Below, piece by piece: positions 21,732 through 35,516 of a stretch of 64,000 nt of DNA (position 1 is the first letter of the stretch; each line of letters begins with the position of its first letter). The DNA lies in the NCBI GenBank assembly GCA_963920705.1, contig OY987234.1, forward strand, positions 6,583,851 to 6,647,850. The letters run 5' to 3'. The notes beneath the pieces are model-generated. The model did not search any database. It was not told the origin of the DNA and saw nothing but the letters and a program-made list of their open reading frames with translations. A program made the translations under genes and the position numbers. Source of the DNA: Odiellus spinosus (lineage: Eukaryota; Arthropoda; Arachnida; Opiliones; Phalangiidae).

Positions 21732-24700
21732 CAATTGTCACAATTGTATATACGCTCGCCATTACTTATTGACGAAGCTTAAGTATGTTGAAGAAGTAGA
21801 TCATTATATACTAGGAAGTCGGCTATATTTTTCTATGGGAAAAAGATGATTTTTGAGATTGACGATCTTTAGTATTCTTGTCACTTTCATTAATCTCGTT
21901 ATCATCTCGCTTGTCATAATCTCTGGATATGCGCAGCGCGCCCGGACAAATGAAAATTGATGGAACGACCCCCCCCCCTCTAGCGTAAACCCTCCCACCC
22001 CCTTCTAAACCACTCGTACCCCTCCCCGTCCACTAAAATCTATAGTACCCGGCGTACTCAATCCCCCATTCTTAACCCTCGGTGATCTCCGCATCTTCTT
22101 TTCATCGAGTAGACCTGGATTTCTTCTCCTAATGCTCTCCTAACTCGTAACAGGTCCGTTCCCACCGTAAACCGTGCTTAACTAACTGAAATAAGAGAGA
22201 AAAGACATATTATAGTTGAAATTTAGGACTTTATAAGTTTATAGCTGAAAAGTTTGGGAAAGAATTGAATTTAAATTTTTTTAGAGCAGTTGTGCTCTGA
22301 TGAAATTAAAATTTAGTTAACGAATGAGTGAAAACTATATTTTCCCAGATATAACTTGTAGAGGGGATGGACAAAGCTATTTAGTTTAGATCCAGTAAGC
22401 TATAGAACTGTTAAACTCGTATCGAATTATAAAACAAACGTTGAACTAACTCCGGAAAGAAAATAAACTTAATGTAAGTCTCAACTCTAATGGAACGAAC
22501 GGGTTCAAACTCGAAATTTAGTTTACAGACTTCTAACGAATCATGTAGAGTGGGGAAGAGTTTAAGAGATAGATCGATTGAACTAGCTTTAGCTGCAAAA
22601 ATTGGAACATTCAAATATTTGTTTTACTCTAATTAGACGAGGGTATTATTTACATTAAAATAATTTCACTGGTTGGAAATTAGGATAATATATTGTGGAG
22701 AAATTTGAAAAACATTGTACCTATATATAACTCCTATTTGAAATAACCAAATGATCGTTGCCATAGCTTATTTATGGCGATGATGTCCGAACTAAACCAT
22801 TCGTAACGTAGTTATATAATAACTTCAGGGACATCATACTCCTCGAGAACCATCTATAGTACACCTATAGCTGACTGTCATCCCCGAATTCTATCCCCGT
22901 GCATGGTCTAATTCCACTGCAGGGTACTATAGCTCTTCCAGGTTGGCAATGCTTTGGTGCTGATGTCGTATTCGAAGCTCTCTAGAGAAATACGGAACTG
23001 TAATATAGGTGTGCTTTGGGTTTGGGATTTTGATAATATTATCCGGTCATTTAGAGGCGGACATCGACCTGCCGCGCCACGCCAGGCGCGAGTATATTAG
23101 ACGTATAGTACGACCCTTATACTGGTACGCCAACTTGGATAATAAATAGTATATCGGAGACACCCTACATACCTATATAAGTATTTGATAAGCTTAACAG
23201 CTAACCGCGTTTGGGTATTCGGTATATATAGAATCTCCGAACCCCACGCACTTTTATTGATAAGGACATTTCGGGGTGAGAGTTCAACGCTGTACAATCT
23301 AAGCTATGGTACAATGTTACAATGGTCTCTAGTTTTCGCGTTACTGTAATCTCGCCACGAAAATTTGTCCCCGCAAGTTTTGACGAAGATGAGTTATATT
23401 ATTCCTGGTTGTTCGGTCCATCTTCATCCTCCCGCTGATTTTGCTCCCGCGGACGTGTATTACTCTATATTCTTTAATATAGTTCTTCCCCGCAGCGGTG
23501 CGCTGTAGGCTACGCCCGGTATAATCTAGTTTCAGTTACAGTTAACAGTACGTACAAAGTTAAGAGCGGAGTAAAATCTAACGATGACTAGGCCCTACGT
23601 TTGTTAGAGCGCAAAAGTTATTTTTTCTTAACTTTTCTGAACTCCATACGAGCGAGTAAATTTGGCTAAAACCCAGGACTAGTCAGCTACCTCTTATACG
23701 TGAACGTAAATTTTCATTTTCTCTTTGGACGAGTGGACGTAAGTTTATCTCAATAGGAGTGGACGTCGGTTAGATACAGAGTCTCCCCTTTCTAACCTAA
23801 GTTTCTGGTTCCGACTAATAATAGCGAGGAATATTTTAAATAGAAGAGCTTGTTAAGCCTTGGCTAAAGTTTCTAGGGTTGTTTCGAATATATAAGACGC
23901 AACTCGGGCCTATAAAACTCCCTAGTTTATATCTTAGGTAAGGAAGGGTCAGCTAGGGAGGTAGAAGGGTCAAGCTAGGCCTGATATGTCGTCCAAAATT
24001 TATAAACTGATTAAAAGTTTTCATTCTTGGGTCTGCGCTACGACCCGGTTGACTCTATAGTAGGTTGCTTTAAGGATACGCGTCGTTTAACATCACTCCC
24101 TTTCTCGCCTTAGCGAAATTAATATATTCGAGCAAAATTTGACATTTTAACCTAATTTACAATAATTAAAGAGAATATTAAAAATAAGCTATATACCGTA
24201 GAAACTTTTCCCGAAATTATAAATTCCTATTTATTTCCAACATTAAATATTATGACCAAAAGTCCTTTACTTTCTCTAAATATTACAACTTATTAAACTA
24301 AGTAGAACATAACGGCGTGATAAGGTGTAATTTTTCGTACCTAATTTGTGAAAACTTGATTACTTCCGTGATTAAGTCAGCTTAGTTAATTAAAAGCGAA
24401 TTAAGTAGCTGTAATTATCTTCTGATAAAGTTAGGGTACGCTCTTGCTTCTTTAAATCGTAATTTAATTGGATTCATAATTGTTGCCACGCCTTAATTTT
24501 TTGATTAGACTTAAATTATATACTGATTAGTCAGATTAAAATAAATACGGCTTGAATTATCCCTTTATATACTTCTGGTAATGTACTTATGTTACGACGT
24601 CATCGGGCGTTCGTTAGACCTCGCCCCAAGGGAGAATTTCAAAATTAAAATTCTTATATCGACCCGTCACGTGTTGACTTAATTTCGCTTGGGAAAATTA

Positions 24701-25662
24701 CGAGTTAGACTAAACAATAAAATTATATCCTAAAACCTAACGGGACAGTATGGTTTAGATTTTACCTCCAACGCGAATTTCGCAGCCGGAAAAATGGAAT
24801 TTTTCAAGGCTCTTTTCACTTCAAATTTAGTTCAAGGCGTAACCGTATAATTTTTAATCGAATTTCTCAAAGTTTTAAAACTTTATTTCATCATACGCCC
24901 TTTTATTGTCTAACGGTATAAAGCTCGCACCCAATGAAATAAATGAAGGGGGTCAATAAAAAAGGGGATGGGGGTTATAATTTGGCACCCAACATTTCGG
25001 TAAAAGGTTTTAAAAGGGTGGCTAGAAATAATTGAAGAACAATTACCTACTACTCCTTCGTGCTCGGAATTCTACCGCGTTTACCCCATGAGTCATATAA
25101 TTAATCAATTTTATGTTATTTCATTTTGTGTGTGAACCTCGAGGAATAGACGTGCGCTGTGAAAAGCAAGCGTTGGACGATTTTAAAATTATTTTTCCTT
25201 CGATTAATGTAGGCTTATGTTCGTGTAACCCTATTGAATGTAGGCGACGTGTTAGTTTAGAATGGTAATTGCAACGTAGGATGGTTTACTCGATAAATAC
25301 ACTTCAATTTAAATGATTCTCGACAGCCTTTTAATTTAAATAGGTTTAATTTTTTTTGTGTAGTGTTTGTATCCCTACTGGCAACCACCCTGATTAGGAT
25401 ATGCCTCTGTGGTTGCATTCAACTCTTCATTAATGAAGAAATATTACTATTATTTTGAACACATTCTACGGTATTAACCATATCGACTCAGAATTAATTA
25501 AACTCAACTAAGTATTTTTGGTCAGTTTGAGTTTTAAGAGCGTATGAAGCTATATTCTGTCTAATTCCAATAGGGAAGCGAGATCAAACGCGTATATTGT
25601 TACGTAATGGAGCTTGAATACGATTGGACCAAGGCTCGTGTCGTTATTAATAGGATTCCCTT

Positions 25663-25875
25663 ATGTCCTGTCGAGAAAAACGCGTTTTAGCACCATTACT
25701 ACACGAAAATCATTCTGCCCAGGGTCAAAAGGTCGCTTATATAATACGTGGCGCGACATGGGTACTGGGCGACGCAACAGTAACCCGCAATGTCACCCAG
25801 AAAAAACAATACCGACCAAACTATACCTTCCAGTCGTTTCATCTACATAATACTATTAAAACTATAGGGTCCTAG
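25663..25875 (+). CDS. Possible small open frame, unrecognised
   Basis: An ATG at 25663 opens 70 codons ending in TAG at 25873-25875. The peptide is polar and mixed, with QGQKVAYIIRGATWVLGDAT in the middle, and the segment is GC-richer than its flanks. A second overlapping frame (25614-25850) is also open. No domain, splice context or second copy was recognised, so it could be an exon or chance. Confidence 0.15.
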   Translation: MSCREKRVLAPLLHENHSAQGQKVAYIIRGATWVLGDATVTRNVTQKKQYRPNYTFQSFHLHNTIKTIGS

Positions 25876-26667
25876 GTATTGTAGTTTCCGAATGAAATTA
25901 TGGTATTTACGAGCGCCCCTTGGCTATTAGTTATTAAGAAAAATATTTGGATGGCTTATACGGGTGCGCACCTGCTTTTTAAGAGATTGTTCGTCGATAT
26001 AAAGCGAATGAAGCCATGTTAGGGTAAGGGAAAACAGAGGCTGGGTAATATATCAAATTAAAACTTGTATGGCGGGTTCGCGTAAATTCGTTCGAATTTC
26101 GTGGATAAAATCTAAAGTCTACTAATTCCATGATGCATTTAGGGCGGATCGTGTTTTCGTGGACACACATTTTTTTCCAGAGTTTAGGATTAGTTCCCAT
26201 TAGACTTTTAATCGCAATTTTATTCCTATGGGCTTATTATTTTTATTTTATTTTTTTTTATTATTATTTTTTTTTTTAACGTAAACAACTTGGAGCATGA
26301 TCCTCAAAAATGTTTACCTTAGAGGTATCATTCGAAAAAACTGTTTAACAATCCCCCAGAGAGTTCAGTTCTTATAGACGTAAAATTTCGATATTGGCGC
26401 CGGGTATTAGAGTCCTATCTCAATCTTGAAGCGTATCAATTCATGTTGGGCGGTGGTCTCTCCCTTTACTTTAGAAAATCTGTTAGGAGTCTCAATATAA
26501 ATTAACGCAGAAATTGTACCTTTATAAGTAGTGAAGACTCGGATTGATAAATTCTGTATCGAATGTGTAGAACGGTGGCCAAACTCGTATAAGGGTGCGG
26601 CAACATCTACTTTAACATATCCACGATAGTTTTCAGCGCATGAACCAATAGTTGAGTATTATAAAAT

Positions 26668-26962
26668 AACCTTGGAACCAAGAAAAAGAGCCCTTAAAAA
26701 GCACCTGTTTCAATTGAAGATGTTGCTTTTTTTTTCAAGGTTAGGACAAAGAATAGGATTATCTATAATTTTTTAACCTTGGAACCAGCAAAAATAGCCG
26801 TTAAAAAGCACCTCTTCTATTGAAGATGTTGCCTTTTTTTTCAAGGTTAGGACAAATAATAGGATTATCTATACTTTTCCTAACCTTGGAACCAACCATA
26901 CGCCCCGTTAAATAGAATCCGGTTTCTAAGGAAGACGTTGCCCATTTTGAAGTTTGGGACGA
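26668..26962. repeat. 107-bp tandem repeat, three units
   Basis: Units start with AACCTTGGAACC at 26668, 26775 and 26882, an exact period of 107. Each holds GAAGATGTTGCC or a variant and a T-rich tract leading to TCAAGGTTAGGAC, so every unit is itself a weak foldback (AACCTTG against CAAGGTT). The third unit is diverged. A related copy with one and a half units lies at 42981-43100. Shared flanks (ATTATAAAAT before, GACGAAGTGAAGTT and TTGTACGGCTCTTTC after) show that both belong to one larger dispersed repeat of unknown class. Confidence 0.8.
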
Positions 26963-27003
26963 AGTGAAGTTAATTCGTACTATTGTACGGCTCTTTCATA
27001 AAA
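26963..27003. repeat. Right end of the 107-bp repeat family, intact target
   Basis: The sequence GAAGTGAAGTT, a short variable part, then CGTACTATTGTACGGCTC runs without interruption. In the paralogue at 43101-43185 the same sequence is split after GTACTAT by a 36-bp palindrome with the GTACTAT repeated. This copy therefore represents the pre-insertion state. Confidence 0.75.
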
Positions 27004-28967
27004 CATAATGTTAACCTTAGTAAGATATTAAAGTAGTTAAACGCAAATGACGTATCCATTAGTATACGTTGGGAACTCGGAAGAACTCGTTTTTCAATGA
27101 AATATGGTTAAAAATAAGACTTTTCTAAGAATGAAAGGCGCTGTGGGACTATTGGGGATAAAAGCCCCCTGACCTAAATTGCTCGAGATTGCTACGCGCC
27201 CAATAAATAGCTTTAGTATAAAAAGGAACGAGCTCTCTTATGGAATATTGCATCCGAGGAGACTGCTAGCGACTGCAAGCTCGCTTCCACAATTTTTCTT
27301 CTATAAAGTTATATAACTTTATTATAGTTTATTGAAGCCACGTTTCTGGTTAAGGATATCGTTAGTGAACGCTATAGATGAGTGCTTAGCAATGATCCTG
27401 TTCGTGGTATCCGCTTCGTTGGTTCAATATCAACGAATAGATTTATATAATATCGTTCGTTTTGGGGAAAATTGCTTTATTCCAAAGTGGTCTCGATCTT
27501 TCGTATCCCGTCTGGGAATGTCTGAATTTTAGTATATAAACGGTATATGCCTATATAAATTTATTTCTTGTCTGGATTGACGTCTCAAAATTATCAACTT
27601 CGTATTGTTTTGAAAGTAAATGATTGCGTAAAAACAATTGTACGGTTTAACTAATATATTAACAATTTCTCGCGTGATTTAGATTAGTTTCGGCTTAATT
27701 TAACTATAAATCCTAATACTTATGACTACTAGGAATATTTTACAATGGACACCCGCATCTTAATAGATTTAAATTAATATCAAAACCTGGCGTCCTCTAA
27801 CGGAAAACGGGGGAGAGGCACAGTTAGTAATTAACAAAACTACGCGCGTCTGCCTATTCTTTATGCGTAGCAACTGCAGGCACGTGATTTTCTTAGTTCC
27901 TATAAGTTTGCCCGCACTGTTTGGGCCGTTAGAGGACCCTTATGAAGCTAGCAATAATTTGTTATTCATCTTTATTTCTTAAGATACAGGATCGAAAACA
28001 ATCGCCCCACCACATGTTGGTTAAAAACCTGATTTGTTAAGTTTAATTATCGCTATACAGGCGGGATACAACACAGCAGACGAATAAATTATCAAAAGCA
28101 ATAGCGCCACACGTTTAGATCGCGAATTATCGTTTAAAACGCGTTTTCAGACATCAATAAGGTTCATATATTAGAAAAACAACAGTTAGCAATTAAAACA
28201 TACATCAGAGAATGGTTAATTATGGCTTAGTCTTATAAGATTATATTTAATTCGAAAAAGCTGGTTATGTAACTAATTGAGGCAAAAACGATAAAATTAA
28301 TGTAATTTTTTTTTTCGCGACCATGAAGAATCTAAAACGTAGAATTATTACTCCATGGCGGGGAAAATTTTCCTTCGATGATGGAAAAGGCATCACTCAC
28401 CCCCTTAACCCCCAAAAAAATGGCACGCGAATTTTTTTAAACATAGTGAAATCAATGTTTTTTTTATTCAAATGAAAAGTGGTTGACTGATTAAAAATGC
28501 TGTAGGTATTTTTTTGGCGGTTAAGAAGGTATTGCCCCTTTACTTCGGTTTTTATCTTTCGATAATTACGATAAGGCATTTGTAATAGTTATTAATTTTC
28601 GCCGCCGGCCACGAATTCTTCTCGTCCGTATAATGTATCTCGCGCGATTCAAAACCTATGTCGCGCTCAACGACATGTACAGAGATGTTTGGCCCGAAGC
28701 CTAATGTTCATTTAAATTACAGGGTCGTAATTTTTATACTTTATAGGGCTTTAGCTAGCCAGAGTTATACAGTTTTTATTTTCTACCCCCCTTGTTTTAT
28801 TAATGAACATCGACGTCAAGACATAAATGACTTTAGCGTCTCGAACGAGCGTCTTATTTTCGCTACCAAGAATTGTAAAACCACAATTCTCAACGAGACG
28901 CGCCTACTAAAGTAAGTTTAACACTTAATTAGACAAAAACTAAGGGACGCAATATTTTTCGGTGCGT
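27004..28967. other. Mostly unassigned DNA with one MITE
   Basis: Apart from the hairpin MITE at 27791-27942, nothing is assigned. A TATAAAAAG box lies at 27217-27225, ahead of a GC-richer stretch (27225-27295) without an evident coding region. The frames at 27332-27532, 28397-28579 and 28658-28915 show no domain. Confidence 0.45.
27791..27942. mobile_element. MITE with CGTCCTCTAACGG ends, copy 1
   Basis: CGTCCTCTAACGG at the left is mirrored by CCGTTAGAGGACCCTTA at the right, about 152 bp apart. Related copies lie at 52071-52212 and, shortened, at 33181-33257. The left end here seems to have lost about a dozen bases compared with the 52-kb copy. Similarity to the 33-kb copy continues to the right (TTGTTATTCAT, then ATGTTGGTT), so these hairpins may be part of a longer element. 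Confidence 0.7.
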
Positions 28968-29301
28968 TTAAAAGGGATAATTAACTGTCTCCGACAAAGA
29001 ATGATGTTATATCGTTTTCTTATTGTTTAAATTCACTAATAAAAAAATCAAAAGCTATATATTAAGCTAGAAATTTAACTTAACACGGAATGTGGGCTTA
29101 ACGAGGATCCATGGAGAGTCTGATATCGTTAACTAGTCTCCCGTCAGTCACGTAGCGAGAGTAATATTGTCCGGGAACTCGATAATGGGTGGATAGCAAA
29201 CTCTCCGTGGTTCCTTGTTAAGCCTAATTTTGGATTTATTTCAAGTTTAAGAATCTACGAAAGAAAATCGTTTATTGTTGGGCAATTTCATTTTCTCTTA
29301 A
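28968..29301. mobile_element. TTAA-type MITE family A, diverged copy
   Basis: TTAA at 28968-28971 followed by AAGGGATAATTAACTG, and ATTTTCTCTTAA at the right end (TTAA 29298-29301), match the family A termini with several changes. Interior arms CTTAACGAGGATCCATGGAGAG (29099-29120) and their near complement at about 29203-29224 replace the CTTAGCTGGATTC arms of the other copies. This defines a subfamily, of which 43798-43855 may be another fragment. Confidence 0.65.
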
Positions 29302-29825
29302 ATTCTTTCGTCCGTGTAAATTGTTTGAAATAATTTGAATTCGTTTAATTGCGATAGGTTTATATTCAGCCAGCCATGCATCTATAAATAGGCAATTTTT
29401 AAGCGTGAAAAACTAAGGAATCACTTTAAATTTAACCTCTAAGATTTGTTTGTTGTACATGGTACACTTTATTGAAGTGAAATTGCAATTTTTTTAAACT
29501 AGTGGAAACGAAAATCATTAATGCATAAAAAGTAAATAGCTCTATTATCAAAAGAGTATTTCAAGATACTGATAAGACACTAGGCCATGTTATATCCTGA
29601 AGAGTTGATCTTGTAAACTGTTTGTGTAATCTATTGACACTTACTACGTCATCATTAAGAATTGTTCTTAACAGATCTTATAAACCTCTGGAATGTTTTG
29701 AAAAATATTCCACAATGGGAAAGGTTGATAATTTTTAATTTTTTTTTTTTTTCCTGACAAAGTTTCGCGCGTAATCTAGCCCAGTATAAATAACCATTAA
29801 TCTCTTGACTAGATTAAGGTAAAGA

Positions 29826-29922
29826 TCAGACCAACACTCTTTGCGGACAATCTGTATAATACAGCTACTTCGGCTGTGGCAGTATTGGGATTGTCCACAA
29901 AACAAGGGTTGTTCTCATCAGT
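29826..29922. repeat. Hairpin-forming inverted repeat, ~97 bp
   Basis: GGACAATC near 29845 pairs with GATTGTCC near 29891. Pairing continues outward (ACCAACACTCTTTG against CAAGGGTTGTTC-type sequence) and inward (ACAGC-TACTTCG-GCTGT). The arrangement fits a tiny foldback element or a structured RNA. No other copy was noticed. Confidence 0.4.
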
Positions 29923-32900
29923 CCCGCCCGCGTATTATAATCAGTTTAATTTGCCCCTTTGTTTATCTAATGTTCACTGAAGAATCTTTAAGGGTTATAA
30001 TACACAAGGAGTGTTCTAAATAGGTGATCCTCTTGTAGGAGATTTCCCGTGTCCTCGAGGCGTAATGCCTTTTTTAGGGGTCCGTCCCTACATTCTTCGT
30101 TTCAATAGTAACATTCCAAATGGCAAACATTGACGCGTTGTCAATCCATTATTGAATTAAGTATAGCTCCGTCTTTGTTCGTGTTGAAATCTTAACCTGA
30201 GAGGTGTAACTGTCATTTCTGTTTTCTTTCGTTCAAAATCTTTCTTTTATAAAGAAAACGAACGCGACTATATACAGTCGGTGGCGAGTTTACTAGTTTC
30301 AAAGGAATCTGAATCCCCCATAGAGAATGTTCGTTTTACCACTGTTAATAAATCCTTTCCGAGTCTGGGAATAACTGACGAGTGACATGAAGGATTAAGG
30401 ACTATACCGGAAGTGTACGATCCCCGCCAAAAAATAACGCGTCTAGATCTTTTCAATCATTAACGTAACTGTCTCGCTATCAGCGTGTATATCCGTTTCA
30501 TCAGACTCTAATTCGGGCGGAGAACTCGAGCTTTCCTGTTGCCTTAAGCCTCGTCAATACGGTTCTTTCTCGTTGAAAACTTGGATTGTTTCCAAACGCG
30601 GACGCCAGTTTATTTGTATTCACTCGCGGTTGTCTCTTCGACTAATGCTTAGGCGGATTAATACATTATGTTATATCCGATAAGGGATGAAAGTAGTTTT
30701 TTAAAGTTATAGTTGAAAGGGGATGAATATAAGATCGAATGGGAAACGGGAAATCTCTTTTGTTAGGAGGAGGAGGTTGATGGGAATGATGCGGGAATGA
30801 TGTGTCCCAGCTGTTTAGTTTTCCATCTTTTCCTCCGTTGGCTGATGGCGTTCATTTCTCGGTTCATCGTCAATCGTATACCTAGGCGCTATTGTCTTCG
30901 TAGCCCGGGTTTCTATATCCAAAGTACGATACGTTAATACCTCGCTACCGTCAAGCGATCGTATATATCCGCCATCGTTCTTAGATCTGATATTCAATTA
31001 TCGTTTGTGTCAAAAGTTACTGAACCCGTCATCTTTCATTTTAATATCGAGGTCCTTGTAGGTGTCAATTAATTCATTAACATATCCTTTCTTATATGGA
31101 GACCCTTCTCATATGACGCTGATACTTTTTCAAACGTTCTAAAGGCGCGTTTTCAATCAAGATTTATGATCAAGAATGGAGCTTTTGCGTCAAGTCAAAG
31201 GTGATGCTTAAATCAACAAACTTTTCGTTTAACCCCCGTTATCAGTCTTCAAGTGACAGAATAGCGGGTATATAAATGCATTTCATATAAACTTCGCTTG
31301 GAAAAGCGAAAATTGCAAAATTATCGAGTACTATTTTACTGGAAAAAACCAAAATACTTCGAAAAAATTTAAAATGACACTTTTTTAAATACTTTAAAAT
31401 AACTTTTATTATATAAAAACTTAAGTAAAAATACAAGCGGATTCAATAAGATATTTAAACCATTTTATTATTTTTCTCGTAGTTCAACTTTATATAAGCA
31501 ACCCCGATGAAAAAATACAATTTTTAAACTTGATGATATTTGAAAACCTAATTTTTATTAAAAATTTTCGGCAAAATTTTATACTCTTAAAGATTACTTC
31601 ATTTATGCACGGCCCCTAGTTTAATCTTCAAACCTAATTAATGAAACATGGAAAATTATCCAAAATATATTAATTAATGTATTCCCGTATCGGGGAACCT
31701 AAAATAAACTCGCGACTCTAGATACGTTACGTTAAAGTTCCAATTGGATGTAACATGCGGTAGACAACTATATGGTAGTAAATATTAACGGAAGGAACAG
31801 ATAGCTCGGTTAAAATACTTTTAAATATTGTATACTTTTGTTTAAATTAAAATTTAATTAATTCGTGATTCTCTAGAGTTGACGGTGATGTTCACCTTTA
31901 TTGCCCTCCTCAGCCGCTAAACAACCTTTCCCATTCCGTAACATACACGTCAAACATTCCACGATCGATCGAGTGTAGTTCGAGTCCGAATGCGTGACTC
32001 ATCTGAACAGATTCTAAATTAAATTTACAGTCCTTATATAAAGATATAATTAGTCTTTATATACCCTGACATCATTTTTCATTAACCCTAGTAAATTAAT
32101 TTCTATCATTACGACGGACGAATAAGCCATATGGTTTTTATTCTTGGGTGTTGCCGCGACGTTCGCCAGATATTTTTGAAATAATAAATTAAGATCCTTT
32201 TGTCTTTAATTTGAATGTATATTTTTTCGTCCGCCTTATTAGTTTCGAAGGCGGTTCCTGCTAGATTGTCGCGAGACTCAACTTATTTGGACATTTTGTC
32301 TCTCTTTTTAAATCAACCCGAGGAATGAAAGGGTTGGGGGGAATTGAGTTTGAATACTTGTCGTCAGTTTTTAAAATAATAGGACCGCGGTTTCGCTTGT
32401 CAAGCTTCGTTATCATCGCTATTCTTCATCCCCCCTCGTTTTCCGCCCCCCTTCACCCCCGGTACAATTATTTCCGTCTTTGTAATAAAGCGTGGATGAA
32501 AGGGGGTCACCTCTCTGGCCATTGTTATCCTCATTCGGAACCCCCAATCCCCCTCATGGTCCGCGTCCGTTCCGATGTCGTAATGATTTTTACACAATGA
32601 CCCAAACTGAAGTTCGAATCCGTTCCATTTAACAATCGCGTACGAAGTCACCCTCCATTCTATTTCTAGTTCAAATTATCTTAAGGGTAGAAAGTAGCCC
32701 CCGTATTTACGTCGCTGAAAACTTCGATCGCATCTCTATTCCTTCCGACGTGATTTTTAATTAAAAGAGTTTCCAATCTATCTATGATTTAGTGACAGGA
32801 AGGTCGAAAAATGGTCGAACCAATTTTTACGCTTTTATAATCGGACCGTTTTTTAAAACAACATGGGTTTGCATAGCAGTCAATGTCGAAGCGTATGAAT

Positions 32901-33180
32901 ACACCGTGGTAAATCGAGTCATAATAAAAGTAGGCGGTAACCAGATAATAATTCACTGTCTTAATTAGTTTGTCCACTGGATAAATGAACCAACGAAGCG
33001 AAAGCTTTCAATGCGAAAGAAAAGAGATACACGTTAATATCACGACATAACTTTAGCTTTATTGGCTTTAATTCAGTTGTGTTATATTATGCGGATGATA
33101 CCATTTAAATTTTGTAAAAACCTTATAGTATAAGAACGTTGCGAGTGACGTCATTTCCTTTCATTACTAACTGTACAACT

Positions 33181-33257
33181 AAGACTTCTAACAATGGACA
33201 CATTATCTTAGTTCGTACATTTTCCCATGTTGTCTGGGACGTTAGAGGACGCTTATG
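33181..33257. mobile_element. MITE with CGTCCTCTAACGG ends, shortened copy
   Basis: The right end CGTTAGAGGACGCTTATGAA matches the copies at 27.9 and 52.2 kb. The left end AAGACTTCTAACAATGG is a diverged version of the partner arm. Only about 77 bp separate the outer limits, so the interior is mostly lost. Sequence to the right resembles the flank of the 27.9-kb copy. Confidence 0.5.
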
Positions 33258-35516
33258 AATAATACAAGGCTTTGTTATTCATTTTCTATTTTCTTTAATT
33301 AATAATAATCCCAAATAATGTTGGTTTAAAAGCAAAAGTATAGTTTCTATCTCCGTATTATATTACTAGTCCCATTGTCTGCGGATCGAAAATTAGAACC
33401 ATTCATTTGGCGGATTAGAAGCTCGTTTTCCTTCAATGAGGAAGCGATATATATGATTCCAAGATAATAACCGTTAATAGGTCTGGATCCTTCGTGACCC
33501 GGAAGTATTTGGGATTTTGGAAGGTACCTTATGATTTATTAATATATCGGTAGATCGCGTGCTAGGCCGTCATCAGACTCTAATGCGGATAAAGATCCAT
33601 TCCTCTCCCCTACCTTGACTTAATTTGTAAAGTTGTATTTAATAAACATTTCCTTTAGTAATAATTATTTTATTATTATGAGTATTATATGGGCATTATG
33701 AAATATATAATCTTATCGCGAAGGCTTCTACTGTTAAAGGCCGTATCTGCTCGATAATCTACCCCTTTAAAATCATATTTCCTTACGCACGTTCTAGCTT
33801 TGAATGTTGTAATTTGAGTTGTACAACATCGTGCGCGATAAACGAGGAAAGATTCGACTTTAAATAGGCTCTACTAATGCGGCTAGTCCCTTTTAACGGA
33901 TCTAATATCATTACGTGGTATTGAAACACAGCGTAAAGACTTTTGTCGTGTTTTGTTGTCCATATCTTATTTAGGATGATTACCCCTTTTTGTACGTTTC
34001 TCGTCCGCTAAGGATTTCTTGACCTCTGCACGAGAGAGTGGGAGTAGCTGTCCTTCGACCATCTCATCGTTTAGAAACAATATGATGGAAGGCGGGAAAT
34101 CTAATCTGCGCGGACATAACCCGATCACTGTCTTCATTTACCCGCTTTTCGTTCTATTGTTTTTAAAGCAATGAGGATTATTTTAATCCTAGAGGGATTT
34201 GTTGCTGCAACCCGGAGTAATTATTTTTGGGATGGCCGGAAACAGCTCTTATTAGGCCTCTTTCTTCCGGTTTCATTCTAGGAAACGCAATTCTCTCCCG
34301 AAGAGTATGGTAACAGAAAAACAAACTTAATCCGTATCATGTCCTCGAAAATACGTAGTTTTTCCGTAGCTTATACAAAAAAATCTGACTTCTTTATTTT
34401 TTACCTTATCATTTTGATACGTAAATGTAAAGTGAGGCTGTCCGCTTTTTTTCTAATGCCTATGGATTATATTTTTAGTTTTATCATACTAATAAATCGC
34501 CATATCATAATTTAATACCTCTTGGTTGAGGTCAAAAATATATAGGTAATATATTTTTCAATATAGGGAGTCAGCAAGGGAGACAATGATACCTCGAAGT
34601 CATCCCCTTTATTGGGGGAGTTACAGTATTCGCCCTTACAAGCGCTCGTCCATGACGTCAGGCATTCTTTCACCCCTTAATTGGCTCTTTGCTGTCTCTT
34701 TATATGACGTAATTTAATTCTACAACGATAATTTTAATACGAAAGGTAGCTGAATTTCTGAATAGGGTACTTTTACGAAAAAGACCGCGCGAAAGCGACC
34801 TTCAGAAACGCGCGAGAATCAACTATAGGCTCTAAGATAGCCACGCGACCATAGCGCGATGACGTAGTATTGCAGGAAAATTTAATTTTAATATTTTCGA
34901 AAATGGCGATTAAAATATATGTATATTTACTGTAAGTGTAATGTTTTTCTACGACATATGTATATATATTTTGAATCGTTTTTTTAACGATCTTTCCGAA
35001 AATGCTACCCAATATCCATTTGGAGTTACTATTAAACCCCGTAACAGCCTTACTTTAAATAAAATTACTCGAGATTTAAATTATCTAAACTTAAAAATGC
35101 GTAAGACTAGCTTCATTATTATTATATTTTTTTTCTTTAAGGTAAATGTCAGTCAATTTTGACAAGGCAATGTAGATATTGATATTTTTTTGATCGAATC
35201 GTGTTGTTGCGCCTATTCTTTTCTTTGAGTCTACGCGTTCCAGACAGTTTTATTATATTAATTCGTGTATATTTTTCCTTATTTTTTTTTAATCACGAAG
35301 AAACCGGTACAACGGGCCTCGCTCGTAGAACTTGTATTTATTCACGAGTTTCTTCGCACAATGCGCGCCTTTTTTGTTCACCTATATTCCCACAATCCTC
35401 TCTTCTGTAATTTCTTTCTTTTCTGTTTCTTTTCAACAAGCCAAACACGATTTTAATCAATGTCTTAGGCGGTCTGAAAGGGTGTTGAGAGAATAACCAG
35501 TTCACCTCAAGAGTTC

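Larger units (their letters stand above)
20501..26640. other. Unassigned DNA, no supported gene except weak frames
   Basis: No known gene is recognised. A run of 10 C residues lies at 21969-21978 in a C-rich patch. Minus-strand frames at 20697-20933 and 22411-22614 read plausibly but have no ATG start and no domain. The block at 21655-21731 and the small frame at 25663-25875 are listed separately. T-rich low complexity lies at 26236-26279. Confidence 0.45.
29302..35516. other. Unassigned DNA with small hairpins
   Basis: No gene is supported over about 6 kb. Features seen are a 97-bp hairpin at 29826-29922 and a reduced MITE copy at 33181-33257. The minus-strand frames at 30815-30997 and 32400-32651 have a protein-like composition but start with TTG or GTG, not ATG, and show no domain; they could be isolated exons. 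Everything else is AT-rich, featureless sequence. Confidence 0.45.

Noticed and set aside
34565..34715. Possible inverted repeat around GTCAGCAAGGGAGAC
   Set aside because: Pairing is short and interrupted; no second copy or target duplication was seen.
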